From assembly GCA_001972305.1 (NCBI GenBank), contig BDDD01000276.1, forward strand, positions 191,323 to 255,322: a stretch of DNA of 64,000 nucleotides, given 5' to 3'. Made by a program: the position numbers and the translations under genes. The stretch is from Cephalotus follicularis. Its lineage: Eukaryota > Streptophyta > Magnoliopsida > Oxalidales > Cephalotaceae. The notes under the pieces were generated by a model that saw only the letters and a program-made list of their open reading frames with translations, was not told the DNA's origin and did no database searches. Below are positions 11,702 to 22,171 of the stretch, piece by piece (within the stretch, counting starts at the first letter, position 1; each line of letters opens with the position of its first letter).

Positions 11702-13980
11702 TGTAATGACCCAAATTTCCATGTAAGATATTAATTATGGAAAATGATTGCTATTGTGTAAATTGGCAAATAGTTCAAGGGACCCGTAGTATGACCCTAC
11801 GCTCGAGGGGTTCGGGGGTTCCGCTCCCCGGTGAGCGGACGGGGGGTACCGCTGCCCGGTCAGCGGGCAGGGCCTCGGGGGCAGTGCCACCGGAAGAAAA
11901 TTGAAATCGGCTATTTGTTTTGGATGAACGTCATGTTGAAAGCGTCAATCTAAAAGGTTAAGAGTTGACAAAGATGTCTAAAGCGCCGACGGTTTTATTA
12001 AAAGAGTCGATGCTTTGGGCAACGGACGACGCTCTAATTGAAAACGTCGATGCGTTGAAGTCAAGTGTGTTAGTTGACCTGGACAAAGACTTAAAGCGAC
12101 AACGCTTTGTAAGAAAGCGTCAGCGCTTTAGTCGGGATAGAAGTGGAGAACTTAGGTCAACCCTTGATCGGCGACGCTTAGGGAGAAAACGTCGACACTT
12201 TGAGATATAGACAAAATTCAAAATCTGACTTTTTGGCATTTTGTGAGTGAAAATCTTTAATTTTGGACACGTGGCAGGCCAGGGGAGGATTATATGAGAT
12301 GTTATCAGATGATCTAACAAGTGTCATCACTTGGATTGTTTGAATTTGAGCACATGGGCTGCCAAGAGAGAGAGTTGAGTTGAGTGAGAAGGGGAGAAGA
12401 CTTGCCTCCCAAGTAACCGTGCTCTTTAATGGCAAAGAAGGTTGAACTCAGTCATTTTGGCTGAGAAAGAAAGTCATCATGCTAAGAGTGAAGTGGAGAA
12501 TTCATGAGAGAGCAAAAGAGAAAGAAATTCTAAAGCAAAGTAAGGAAATTCTATACCCATTTATGTCAAAGCTTCCTCTGTTTTGATTCAAAATTTTGCC
12601 GCAGATTGTTTTATTGATATATTGCTCAATTCTTGATGAATTTTTTAATGGTTGAATGTTCTGCAAACGTTAGGATGTCCTCTTTAACTATTATGCTTTG
12701 CACGTTTCAAGATTCTATCGATTTCTTGACGAAAATCCATGTTTTAAATTGCTATTTAGGTACTATTTTATTCCGGGATTATGCAGCAAATTCTTTAAAT
12801 CATATCTTGCTCGTTTCTTGATGAAAAATTAAATGGTTGGACGTTTTGAAAACCTTAAGATGTCTACTTCCACTGTTATGTTTTATGTATCTCAAAATTA
12901 TGTCGAATTCTTGATGAGAATCAATGTTTCATTTTACTGCTCATGCTTCTTTTCATATGGAACCAGCCACTTTCAAAAATTCATAACGGATTCAATTCTT
13001 AACCAATTTTTATGATCTTGAGATTTCTGAATTTGTAAAGATGTCTACTTTAATTTTTATGTTTTACATTTTCTCTGAAAATGCTTATTTCTATATGAAT
13101 TATCAGTTTTAGCAAAGCTATGCAAAACTGTTTTTATGAACTCATTTGAGTCAATTACTCAAATGAAGAGAAAGGTTTATGAATTGTGAAAGAAATGTTA
13201 TGAAATGATATTTATGAATGCTTTGAGTTGATCACTCAAAGTAAATGATGAATGAACCGCCCTTGGATTGCGATCCAAGGGGAATGGAGCAAGATGCTCA
13301 ATGTTAATGGAGCGAGATGCTCACGGGCATGCATATGATGTAAGGATAGTAATCGGGGAGTGCACAATGCCCCGGTGAAGCGGTGTGAAGGGTTCATTAT
13401 GCTTTTTATGACTTCTATGTTTATGAAATGTTCTAGTTATGAGTTTGTAATTAGAAAAGTGATATGTTTTATGAAATGTTCTAATTATATGTATTGACTA
13501 GAAAAATGTTACGATGAAATGCGTTTACTATAAAAACACCTTACTGAGCTATTTTGAGCTCATTCCTTTCAATGTTGTTTTCAAATGAAATGTTTTCATG
13601 AAATGAATGAATGGAGATTACGAGCATAGAGGAAGCTCTTAAGAAGGAGTTTTTGTGAATGAAAGGCTATGAAATGATGTTTGCATAATTGTTTTGATAT
13701 GTAATAAGAACAAAATTTTTCCGCTGTATTATATGTTTATGTAGAAGGATGATCTTGTGTAAAATTGTAACTATGCTTTAGTTATGACATCTTTATATAA
13801 GATGATTATGTGTAAAGTTTGAATTTAAGATTATGTATTATGTTACAAGATATGAGTTTATGATGTAATGTACTTTTAGAGAAGAGTACCAAAGCATGTA
13901 ACATTTCACACCCAACGTAACGCAACCGATCCTCGGAGTTCGCTTTGAGCTATTAGCGAGCTCGAGTCGGGGACGTTACA
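11702..13980 (+). repeat. gypsy-1 5' LTR
   Basis: It starts TGTAATGACCC and ends GACGTTACA, 2279 bases. It is closely similar to 22172-24353 throughout. Bases 11848-11945, which include two GC-rich blocks of the form ccgctgcccggtcagcgg, are missing from the 3' LTR. A GCGTCGACGC-type palindrome cluster lies at 11985-12205. A stem-loop TGAGCT-attttg-AGCTCA is at 13545-13562. Confidence 0.93.
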
Positions 13981-13984
13981 AGAA

Positions 13985-13996
13985 TGGTATCAGAGA
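13985..13996 (+). promoter_or_regulatory. gypsy-1 primer binding site, tRNA-Met type
   Basis: The sequence tggtatcagaga, four bases after the LTR end, matches the initiator-Met primer site used by many plant LTR elements at 11 of 12 bases. Confidence 0.88.
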
Positions 13997-14053
13997 GATA
14001 ATTGTGATATGTGTTGAGGATATGATTTGTGTATTTGCTAACCTATCTTTCAG

Positions 14054-14440
14054 ATGTCATCAACGAGCGAATCCAACTCCAATTCTAGTACAGGATTCTC
14101 CCGTTGTGGGTCATCCGTAACGGTACACTGGCGAGTACCAACCCTGATAGCTGAAAACCAACAATTACGCGAAGAAAAGGATGAGTTAAGACAAATGGTA
14201 GCAAATAATAGAGAGCAATTCTATACACACATTTACCAGATGGAGGCAGAGTACCATAAAGAGTTAGAAAGGAAAGATGAAATCCTCAAAGAAATTAAAT
14301 CTGGCCTTAGAGTACTTATGAGATACATTTAGGGACTTAATGACATTGTGATGACTGGTGTTAGGGAGAACCTCAGAATGATGATAAGACTGATTCAACA
14401 AGAAGTGTCGGACGATGATGTCCCTAGTGATGAAGACTAG
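14054..14440 (+). pseudogene. small coiled-coil ORF in the gypsy-1 leader, upstream of gag
   Basis: The ATG at 14054 opens 92 codons (serine-rich start MSSTSESNSNSSTG, then a charged stretch with heptad-like leucines, LIAENQQLREEKDELRQMV) ending at a TAG near 14330. The same frame continues for about 36 more codons to an acidic end (DDDVPSDED) at a second stop near 14440, so the original product was perhaps 128 residues. It predicts an alpha-helical coiled coil and has no enzymatic motif. It lies between the primer site and gag. I do not recognise a family; it may be an accessory protein or an old N-terminal extension of gag. Confidence 0.5.
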
Positions 14441-14656
14441 GGTAACGATAAGAAAGATTTTGTAAAAATGTTTAAATGTGGACATGTGAAAATGTGACAT
14501 AGGTGTGAAATGAAGTGTAGGAAATGTATAAAGGTCTATGAGATAAATAAAGCAGTTAGTTCTTTGTATGATATTGAGCATTAGAATTTAACTGCTTTAC
14601 CTAGCATATGAGTAGAATTGCTTAAGATTAAGAACTAACCTATGGATGCTAACTAG

Positions 14657-15667
14657 ATGGCCGACGCGAGAAGAGGAAGAGGACAAAGAAGAAAAGAAAA
14701 TGCACGAAACAACGAAGATGATAATTCGCTGAGCGCGATTTAAAACAAATTGGCTCAAGTTATTGCCGATAACAACGGCAATAATCAGCAAGAACATCCA
14801 CCATCAAGGCCACCGCTAGATCAGTTTGCGAGGCACAATCCAAAAATCTTTTCGGGAACAATCGATCCTTTGGAAGCGGAAGCATGGATCCAAGGGAATG
14901 AGAAGATTTTTAGAGCGTTGGATTGCACAGACCGACAGAAAGTAGAGTTTTCAATATACAAGTTAGATGGTGAGGCGGATCAATGGTGGTGTATGATTGA
15001 GAGAACCAAGACGCGTCGAGAAAGAGAAGTGAGGACATGGGAAGGGTTCAAAGAAGTATTTATGAACAAATATTTTCCGCACGCTTTGAGGGATAAATTG
15101 GAGGAAGATTTTCTCCAACTAGAACAAGGTGAGTCTGAAACAGTGGCTCAATCGAGGCAAATTTCGCAAGGATGTCCCGATATGCAACTCATCTAGTGTC
15201 CACAGAAGAGAGAATGGCTACTAGATTTTCTCATGGTTTGAAGTCTTATATCTCGAAGGCTGGTGATAGCACAAGACCTACAAACATACGACACAGTTTT
15301 GAGGTGTGCACTGAGGACATAAATTGATAACCAAAGATATCAGCTAAGACGGGCAGAGCAAGGACAAGGGAAGAGGAAATCAGGTGAATCCTCTAACAGT
15401 AAGCATATGAAAGCAAGGTCCAATGGAGGACAGGACTCAAAAATTTGTCAAGAATGTGGGAAAAGACACCGTGGGAAATGCTTATATGGGATAGGTGTTT
15501 GTTACAAATTTGGAAAGCAGGGACACCAAGCTAAAGAGTGTCGACAAGGACAGGACCAAACTCCAAATCAAAGGGCGATCGGATGCTACAACTGTGGGCA
15601 AGAAGGACATGTGTCCAATCAATGCACCCGACCGAAGATGGGAGGGCAAGGAGGGAACGGAGTCTAG
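14657..15667 (+). pseudogene. gypsy-1 gag with two zinc knuckles, broken
   Basis: The ATG at 14657 gives an RG-rich start (MADARRGRGQRR), with an in-frame stop after about 28 codons. The frame then reads on as the chromovirus capsid: FARHNPKIFSGTIDPLEAEAW, GEADQWW and FMNKYFPHALRDKLEEDFLQLEQG. It breaks again at 15196. Downstream, in another frame, are one knuckle with a changed second cysteine (CYKFGKQGHQAKEC) and one intact knuckle (CYNCGQEGHVSNQC). The protein would form the particle and bind RNA. Several lesions make it defective. Confidence 0.88.
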
Positions 15668-15697
15668 CAATAAAGAGCACCAGCAAGAACCTATGCC

Positions 15698-16093
15698 ATG
15701 ACGGCTGAAGAGGTGGAAAATCCCAATGACGTGGTGACAGGTACTTTTCCTGTATGCTCTAGATCTGCATATGTATTGTTTGATACGGGGGCGACACATT
15801 CTTTTGTGTCTTTATCTTTTGCACGATATTTAAGTACCCCATCACAAGATTTGGAGATAGGTTTAGCCGTTGAAACCCCAAGTGGTAATACCTTGGTGGC
15901 TGACAAAGTATATAAGCCTTGCGACCTAATATTATGTGATAGGATGATGCTAGTAGACTTAGTACCTCTAGAAATCCTAAAGTTGGACGTCATACTAGGC
16001 ATGGATTGGCTTTTGGCAAATCATGCTAGTGTTGACTATTTTAAAAAGGAAGTTAGGTTTTCTATACTGGAACAACTTGAGTTTGTTTTCTGA
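15698..16093 (+). CDS. gypsy-1 aspartic protease
   Basis: The frame of 131 codons contains the catalytic DTGATHSF motif at about residues 27-34 and the later hydrophobic-hydrophobic-G motif VILGMDWLLANHASVD, both typical of Ty3/gypsy proteases. The enzyme would cut the Gag-Pol polyprotein. It is probably part of a longer pol frame; the ATG at 15698 is only the first one in the open stretch. A TGA near 16091 separates it from the RT region. Confidence 0.85.
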   Translation: MTAEEVENPNDVVTGTFPVCSRSAYVLFDTGATHSFVSLSFARYLSTPSQDLEIGLAVETPSGNTLVADKVYKPCDLILCDRMMLVDLVPLEILKLDVILGMDWLLANHASVDYFKKEVRFSILEQLEFVF

Positions 16094-16096
16094 AGC

Positions 16097-17038
16097 ATGG
16101 GAGCCAGTGAACCCTTAAAGATCATATCGTCGATGCAAGCTAAGCGATTGTTGGAAAGAGGATGCAAAGGCTATCTTGCCTATGTGATGGATACCGATAA
16201 AGAGAAGATCAAGATAGAAGAGTTACATGTTGTTAAGGAGTTCACCGATGTTTTTCCTGAAGATTTACCGGGTATGCCACCGGACCGAGAAGTGGAGTTT
16301 TGCTATTGATGTGGTACCAGGAACAACTCCTATTTAAAAGAGCCCTTACCGCAAGGCACCAGCTGAGCTGAAAGAGTTGAAGGATCAATTACAAGAGCTT
16401 TTGGATAAAGGATTTATCCGACCGAGTGTATCACCATGGGGTGCACCGGTACTGTTTGTGAAAAAGAAGGACGGGACAATGAGACTCTGCATAGACTACC
16501 GAGAGATGAATCAAGTCACCATTAAGAACAAGTGCCCACTACAAAGGATTGACGACTTGTTTGACCAGCTTAAGAACACTCAACACTTCTTGAAGATTGA
16601 TCTTCGATCGGGCTACCATCAAGTGAAAGTCAAGAAAGGGGATATACCGAAAATTGCTTTTCGGACAAGACATGGGCATTATGAGTATTTGGAAATGTCG
16701 TTTGGATTAACAAATGCTCCAGCGGTGTTTATGTGTTTTATGAAAAAGATCTTCAATGAATTTTTGGATCAGTTCGTAATAGTCTTCATTGATGACATCC
16801 TAGTATACTCAAAGAGTAGGGAGGAGCACAAGGAGCATTTAACCCGTGTATTACAGATACTGCGAAAGGAGCAGCGCTACGCTAAGTTCAGCAAATGCCA
16901 GTTCTGGATGGAAGAAGTATCCTTCTTGGGACATGTGATCACACGGGAGGGCATCTCTGTGGACCATGTTAAGACAGAAGCGATAAGTGAATGGCAGAGA
17001 CCTACCTCAGTAGCCGAGATACGGAGTTTTCTGGGACT
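16097..17038 (+). pseudogene. gypsy-1 reverse transcriptase, 3' end lost
   Basis: After a linker (IISSMQAKRLLERGCKGYLAYV ... VFPEDLPGMPPDREVEF) and a frame change near 16310, the RT domain runs from [23 protein letters not shown] through [10 protein letters not shown] to the catalytic FIDDILVYS, in which both aspartates are intact. It continues through [15 protein letters not shown] to IRSFLG and then stops at a single N (17039), where unrelated minus-strand sequence begins. About 260 bases of RT-RNase H linker and early RNase H that are present in gypsy-3 (about 49925-50183) are missing here. Confidence 0.9.
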
Positions 17039-17045
17039 NATATGA

Positions 17046-17714
17046 TCATGGAGGCTCAAAATAACGAGGCTCATGAAAGTCCATGGCCTCTTCAATCAAT
17101 GCAGCTTTAAATTTGAAAAATGTTAGTGCTTGCATCCTTAGTGCCTGCTTCCTTTTCTCTTCGAACGCGTCTCCAATACCTGTCTTAACGAACTCAAAAA
17201 CACCACGTGAAGGCATAGTTTGAACAATATAAGCATCATCCCAAAAGGATGTCCACCAATAAAATTCATGAATACCTGCCTGAAAAAACTTAAACACACA
17301 ATATGAGAAAACAATTTAATCAATATCAGCATCGTCCCAATAAGATTGCCACCAATAAAATTTACCATCATGAGAACAATAACAGTTAGAAACATTTTCA
17401 ACAATAGAACAATCATCCCAATAGGACTTCCACCAGTAAAAACCATCTAGAGAACAAAAATAATCACGTGCTACCAACCAATCACTCACATGGTCCATAC
17501 GAATGCACACCCTCCATCCTAATTGATCTTTAGTAAAGAAAAAGTTATTTTCGAGGATGGTGTGAGGGTGGGATGGCGTGCTAAGCTTGTGCGTGAAGTG
17601 GGACAGATCGTCCCATTGAGCTTCCAAAATCGAGTCATCATTCCCATCATCCAACCAACTCAGAATCTCCTTTTGCGAAACTTCTAATTCTTCGAACTCT
17701 CTCAAACATTCCAT
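17046..17714 (-). pseudogene. Athila-derived frame with triplicated integrase-tail-like motif
   Basis: Reading the minus strand from 17714, an acidic N-terminal part (MECLREFEELEVSQKE) is followed by three copies of a motif FYWWxSxWDDaxI. Two are followed by a variable segment resembling the Athila integrase end: compare SRGVFEFVKTGIGDAFEE here with SHGVFEICKPGTEDAFK in the integrase at 1738-2289. One in-frame stop near 17316 divides it; both halves share the same frame. The DNA units (atcccaataggacttccaccag and variants at about 17233, 17333 and 17411) are spaced 80-100 bases. Function is unknown. Confidence 0.5.
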
Positions 17715-17792
17715 GAAACTGTTCTCAAAGTCTTCGTCAAAGTACGTTTGGTCAGGCGTAGCGAGTTTGTGTGTGTAATGGGATAGATGATC

Positions 17793-18683
17793 TCATTCAC
17801 TATCCGACGTTGGCTCTTTAAGCTTACTTTCTAACCATGCCAACGCTTCCTCATTTTCCAGCCACATCAATCTGTCCTTTCGCTTAGCTGCTTCTATCTC
17901 GAATTCTCTTTTGACATTGCAATCAAAGTCGATATTAAAATACGAATCAATGGTATCAGGAATCGAGCGAATCACGTAGACATCATCAAGGTCAGATTGA
18001 TGATTTCCCAAACGAAAAATGTTAAAGTCCATCGACGACTTTCCAAAACTCAACCTCATGAGACCATTTCGGCAATTAATCAATGCATTACTCGTGGCCA
18101 AGAATGGTCTACCAAGGATAACTGGGATTTGATCTTTTATGTTCACAACAGGTTGGGTATCTAATACGACAAAGTCGACAGGAAAGAAAAACTCACCAAC
18201 CTTTATCAAAACATCCTCAAGTTTTCCTCTTGGTACTTTTACCGACCTATCAGCTAATTGCAAAGTCGTATTGGTCGGGAGCAACTCTCCTAAACCTAGA
18301 TGTTCAAAAACTGACGAAGGCAACAAATTCACACTTGCTCCTAAATCGAGCAAGGCATGATCGATTTTGGTGTTGCCTATCACACAAGAGATTGTCGGGC
18401 AGCCAGGATCTTTATACTTTGGAATCTTTGGTTGCGAGATGATCGCAGTGATATTGGCTGCCAAGAAAGCCTTTTTCGGAGTCTGAAGGATCCTCTTTTT
18501 CGTGCATAAGTCTTTAAGGACTTTTGCGTAAGAGGGCACTTGTTCAATAGCTTCAAGCAATGGGATATTGATTTGGACTTGCTTAAATGTTTCGATGATC
18601 TTTTCCATTGCTGGGGCTTTCTTGCTTTGCAATCTTTTTGGAAAGGGAGCTGGGGGGTCAAATGAACGCTTGGGTATTTCCAT
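17793..18683 (-). CDS. Athila-type gag-pol fragment with aspartic protease
   Basis: This 296-codon minus-strand frame begins MEIPKRSFDPPAPFPKRLQ, the proline-rich region before the protease in Athila elements. It contains IEQVPSYAKVLKDLCTKKR, then CVIGNTKIDHALLDLGASVNLLP, with DLGAS in place of the usual DTGA/DSGA. The VILGRPFLATSNALINCRNG motif of the protease flap region follows. It ends in an acidic tail at a normal stop. It is open throughout, unusual for this window. Retroviral-type proteases process Gag-Pol. The ATG is simply the first in the open stretch; gag sequence upstream would lie in the N gap. Confidence 0.85.
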   Translation of the reverse strand: MEIPKRSFDPPAPFPKRLQSKKAPAMEKIIETFKQVQINIPLLEAIEQVPSYAKVLKDLCTKKRILQTPKKAFLAANITAIISQPKIPKYKDPGCPTISCVIGNTKIDHALLDLGASVNLLPSSVFEHLGLGELLPTNTTLQLADRSVKVPRGKLEDVLIKVGEFFFPVDFVVLDTQPVVNIKDQIPVILGRPFLATSNALINCRNGLMRLSFGKSSMDFNIFRLGNHQSDLDDVYVIRSIPDTIDSYFNIDFDCNVKREFEIEAAKRKDRLMWLENEEALAWLESKLKEPTSDSE

Positions 18684-18752
18684 TAATTGTTCCCTTTTCT
18701 CTTTTTCTTTCTCTTCCCTAACTTCTTCTTGCGCATCTAAATTTGTTGGTTG

Positions 18753-18777
18753 NNNNNNNNNNNNNNNNNNNNNNNNN
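18753..18777. other. assembly gap, 25 N
   Basis: Exactly 25 N, the same length as the gap at 51962-51986, which suggests a fixed placeholder rather than a measured size. Sequence on the two sides differs in kind: coding-like on the left and a palindrome array on the right. Confidence 0.99.
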
Positions 18778-18806
18778 TCTCGTTTTAAGACGTCTTTTGT
18801 CTGGTT

Positions 18807-19160
18807 TATTCAGCTGAGGAAAGTTTTCTTCAGCTAAAGAAAAGACCCAAATGTTATTTCAGCTGCAGAAAGTTCTTCTTCAGCTACAGAAAAGACCTTT
18901 TTACGTTGTTAGAAGTTCCTCGATACTTTTTCTTCAGCTGCAGAAAGTTCTTCTTCAGCTGCGGAAATTACGTCTAGCTACAGAAAGTGTGTTGTGTAGC
19001 TACAGAAAATTGTTTTAACCAGACATCGAAAACCTCGATTTCTTCAGCTGAGGAAAGGATTTCTCCAGCTGCGGAAAGAGAGCGTCGTGCGTTTCAGCGC
19101 TAAAAATGTGTTTCTTCAGCTGAGGAAAGGATTTCTCCAGCTACGGAAGGAGACGTCATC
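18807..19160. repeat. array of about 12 CAGCTG-centred palindromes
   Basis: The quasi-palindrome tttcttcagctgaggaaag recurs with small changes at about 18810, 18830, 18860, 18878, 18926, 18946, 18973, 18998, 19044, 19064, 19111 and 19131. The core is CAGCTG or CAGCTA, with TTTCTT and RRGAAA arms that remain roughly complementary. Spacing is 20-50 bases. It lies in the 5' non-coding part of the Athila-derived block (minus strand). It could be a dyad-symmetric protein binding array or a fold-back structure. Confidence 0.75.
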
Positions 19161-20289
19161 TTTATCTTTCAAATCTAAAAACGGTATAAAACATTGATCC
19201 TAACGAAAATAAGGCAAAAACTAGTTGAATCGTCAGATATTTATACAATATAAGCCGGTCTTTGTCATCTAATCTAGTCTCTCTCCCACCACTGTTGGGA
19301 TTAGGAAGAAAAGAGTAATCAAAATCAAAAGTAATACGAATCATCGATCAAAAAGTTCCAAAACCCAATCTTGTTTCGGATCTAACAATAACAAAGTTAA
19401 GGTAGTTATTTTTAGGAACTTATAAAATAAACAAGAAGTTAAAAAGACGGAAGCGTGTGTGAAACAAACAGACTAATTTTAGGTGTGAGTAGAACAGCCA
19501 CTTCGACTTTCAACCACTTATTTACCTCGAATTAAGTTACCTCAGATGAGTATGCTAAACAGCGTTGCTTGTGTGAAGCATATCTGGATCGTACTGATGA
19601 GTATGCAGAACAGACTAATTTTAGGTGTGAAGCATATCTGGATCGTACTGATGAGTATGCAGAACAGTAGTGGCGGCGTGAGGCATAGCTGGATCGACGC
19701 AACTAATGGTTCCATACTAGTAAGTTGATGTACCTTAACAAGTTATGTTAGATGCCACTCAAAGATATGGGATTTGGCGAAAAATTAAATATAAAAGAGA
19801 ATCAAAAATAAATAACGAAATTAATCAAAATTAAATGTGCACAATAAAAGATAATAAAATAAAATCAGGCAATAAAATAAAATAAATAAATAAAGGACCA
19901 AAAAGAATAAGACACTTAAAAAGACGAAATTAACCACAACCAATCTTATTAATCAAGTAATCACACACGGGATGCAATTAAAAATAAAAATAATAAAAAT
20001 AATCATAAAAATAAAAATAAAAGACAAAACACAAAAAGATTGTTAAGATTAAATCAAATTTATCCAAGTCGTATTAAAAATTGTTTGGGATTAAAGTAAA
20101 CGTATTTGAAATTGTTTCTTCAATCTTTACACTTCAAGCTCCAATTTTGCACACTTTTGGGTAGTATTTTTGCACTTTGGTCATTTAGAACTTGTACCTG
20201 AAAATCATTAAAACACAACCAAAGTAGTCTATTCCAAGCATAAAAATATAACAAATAATGCATTAAAATCAACACAATTTTATGCTAAA
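19161..20289 (-). repeat. non-coding 5' part of the Athila-derived block, with 54-bp tandem repeats
   Basis: No credible gene. Three direct repeats of about 54 bases, each with gtgaagcatatctggatcg (last copy gtgaggcatagctggatcg), start at 19573, 19627 and 19679. From 19780 to 20060 the sequence is simple and A-rich (aataaaataaa-type). The final 60 bases resemble 745-810. LTR borders are not defined. Confidence 0.6.
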
Positions 20290-20740
20290 CACCTATGCTT
20301 CCAGGCAGCTTAAAGCACATGAACAGAATTATCCTATGCATGATTTGGAATTGACTGGAGTTATCTTCATGCTAAAGATTTGGAGACACTATCTATATGG
20401 AGCGAAGTGTGAAATCTTCACCGACCACAAAAGCCTCAAGTATATTTTCACCCAAAAGGAGTTAAACATGAGGCAAAGGAGATGGTTAGAGCTTATCAAA
20501 GATTACGATTGCACCATTCAATACCATCCGAGTAAAGCGAATGTTGTGGCAGACGCCCTAAGTAAAAAAAGTACGGGGAACTTGGCGATGATGATCACTA
20601 CAAAGGAAGATTTGATAAGAGATTTCCAACGGATGAACTTGGAAGTGATAAGACAAGATGAAGGGGCTTCCCTATTTCAAGTCATAGCACAACCTTCTCT
20701 AGTGGATAGAATAAAGCAAAGTCAGTTTGAGGACTTGTAA
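20290..20740 (+). pseudogene. gypsy-1 RNase H, N-terminal part missing
   Basis: It resumes the gypsy-1 pol frame at [51 protein letters not shown] and [14 protein letters not shown] follow, the standard Ty3/gypsy RNase H landmarks, including the catalytic aspartate in TDHKSL. The first part of the domain (about the first 30-40 residues with its DAS motif, seen as YSDAS in gypsy-3) is lost at the junction with the Athila-derived block. Confidence 0.88.
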
Positions 20741-22143
20741 TTTAAGGAAATAGAAGAGGGAGTAAAGAATGGAAAAGTATCGCGCTTCAACTTGGGAGCC
20801 GACGATGTATTGAGATTCGATACAAGATTATGCGTTCCAGCTCAGGCAGAATTGAAAGAGGAACTAATGATGGAGGCACATAGTTCAAATTTCTCTGTAC
20901 ACCCTGGAAGTACAAAGATGTATAGAGATTTGCGAGATCTCTATTTGTGGAATAATATAAAAAGAGAAATAGCGGACTTTTTGTCAAGATGTCTTGTTTG
21001 TCAACAAGTGAAAGCTGAGCATCAGTTGTCGAAAGGAACCTTACAGTCGCTTCCCATACTAGAATGGAAGTGGGAGCATATTAGTATGGACTTCATGACA
21101 GGACTGCCAAGGACTGCTAAAGGGAATAATGCAATATGGGTGATTCTGGATCGTTTAACGAAGTCGGCTCATTTTCTACCAATCAAGGACAGTCAATGTT
21201 TGAGTCAACTAGCAAGGATTTATGAACAAGAGATCATCATATTACATGGTGTACCAGTATCGATCATTTCGGATCGAGATCCCTGTTTCATGTCACGCTT
21301 TTGGAAGAGTTTACAGAATGCTTTGGGTACAAGGTTGAATTTCAGTACGGCGTATCATTCGCAAACAGACGGGCAACAGAGCGGACTATACAGACTTTGG
21401 AAGACATGTTACGTGCTTGTGTTATAGATTTCCAAGGGAATTGGGAATAACATGTTACTCTGATTGAGTTTCCTTATAACAACAGTTTCCAAGCAAGCAT
21501 ACAGATGGCACCTTTTGAAGCACTTTATGGACGAAGATGTCAAACACCTATCTGTTGGGAAGAGGTGGGAGAACGGAAGTTATTGGGACCAGAAATGGTA
21601 CAAGTAACTACCAAAAAACAAAAACTAATTCAGAAACACCTCTTAACGGCCCAAAGTAGACAGAAGAGCTATGCGGACAAGAGAGGAAGAGAGTTACAGT
21701 TGGAAGTGGGAGATCGCATTTTTCTTAAGGTATCACCATGGAAAGGAGTGATGCGATTTGGCAAGAAGGGAAAGCTTAGTCCCCGATACATTGGACCATA
21801 TGAGATTTTGGAAAGGGTAGGGGAAGTTGCGTATAGGCTTGCCTTGCCACCAAGTCTATCTCATGTACATAACGTATTCCATGTATCGCTATTGCGGAAA
21901 TATATGGCCAACCCATCTCATGTTCTAAGAGTTGAGCCTATTCAAGTGCATGAAGACTTGTCATACAACGAGCAACCAGTGGAGATCCTGGATTACAAAG
22001 AACAAGTCCTGCGGACCAAGACCGTTCCGTTAGTAAAAGTTTTATGGAAAAACCACGAAGTTGAAGAAGCCACCTGGGAGTTTGAAGACACCATGAGACA
22101 AGAGTACCCTTATTTTTTAAGTCTAATGTATAACAAATTTTGA
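20741..22143 (+). pseudogene. gypsy-1 integrase with C-terminal chromodomain
   Basis: The zinc-binding domain (HSSNFSVHPGSTKMYRDLRDLY ... CLVCQQVKAEH), core aspartates (ISMDFMTGLP and IISDRDPCF), and the YHSQTDGQ approach to the glutamate are present. A one-base shift near 21374 moves the glutamate segment (GERTIQ-type) into another frame, and a stop lies near 21449. From 21505 the frame is open through the GPY/F motif (LSPRYIGPYEILERVGEVAYRL) to a chromodomain, VEILDYKEQVLR ... VKVLWKNHEVEEATWEFED. Chromodomains of this position are known in chromoviruses and are thought to steer insertion to heterochromatin. Confidence 0.9.
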
Positions 22144-22156
22144 GGACAAAATTTTT

Positions 22157-22170
22157 GTAAGGAGGGTAGA
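22157..22170 (+). promoter_or_regulatory. gypsy-1 polypurine tract
   Basis: Purine run ending aaggagggtaga one base before the 3' LTR start. It is the expected primer for plus-strand cDNA synthesis, and similar tracts precede the LTRs at 45346 and 53851. Confidence 0.8.
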
Positions 22171-22171
22171 T

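Larger units (their letters stand above)
17040..20289 (-). mobile_element. Athila-derived block embedded in gypsy-1 pol
   Basis: On the minus strand it holds a 5' non-coding region (20289-18778), an N gap (18753-18777), an Athila-type protease region (18683-17793) and a repeat-rich C-terminal frame (17714-17046). RT, RNase H and the integrase core are absent. Neither end shows an LTR border or a TSD, and host pol sequence is missing at the junction. It is either a deletion-associated insertion or an assembly chimera. Its outer end (20230-20289) resembles 745-810 next to the other Athila remnant. Confidence 0.7.
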
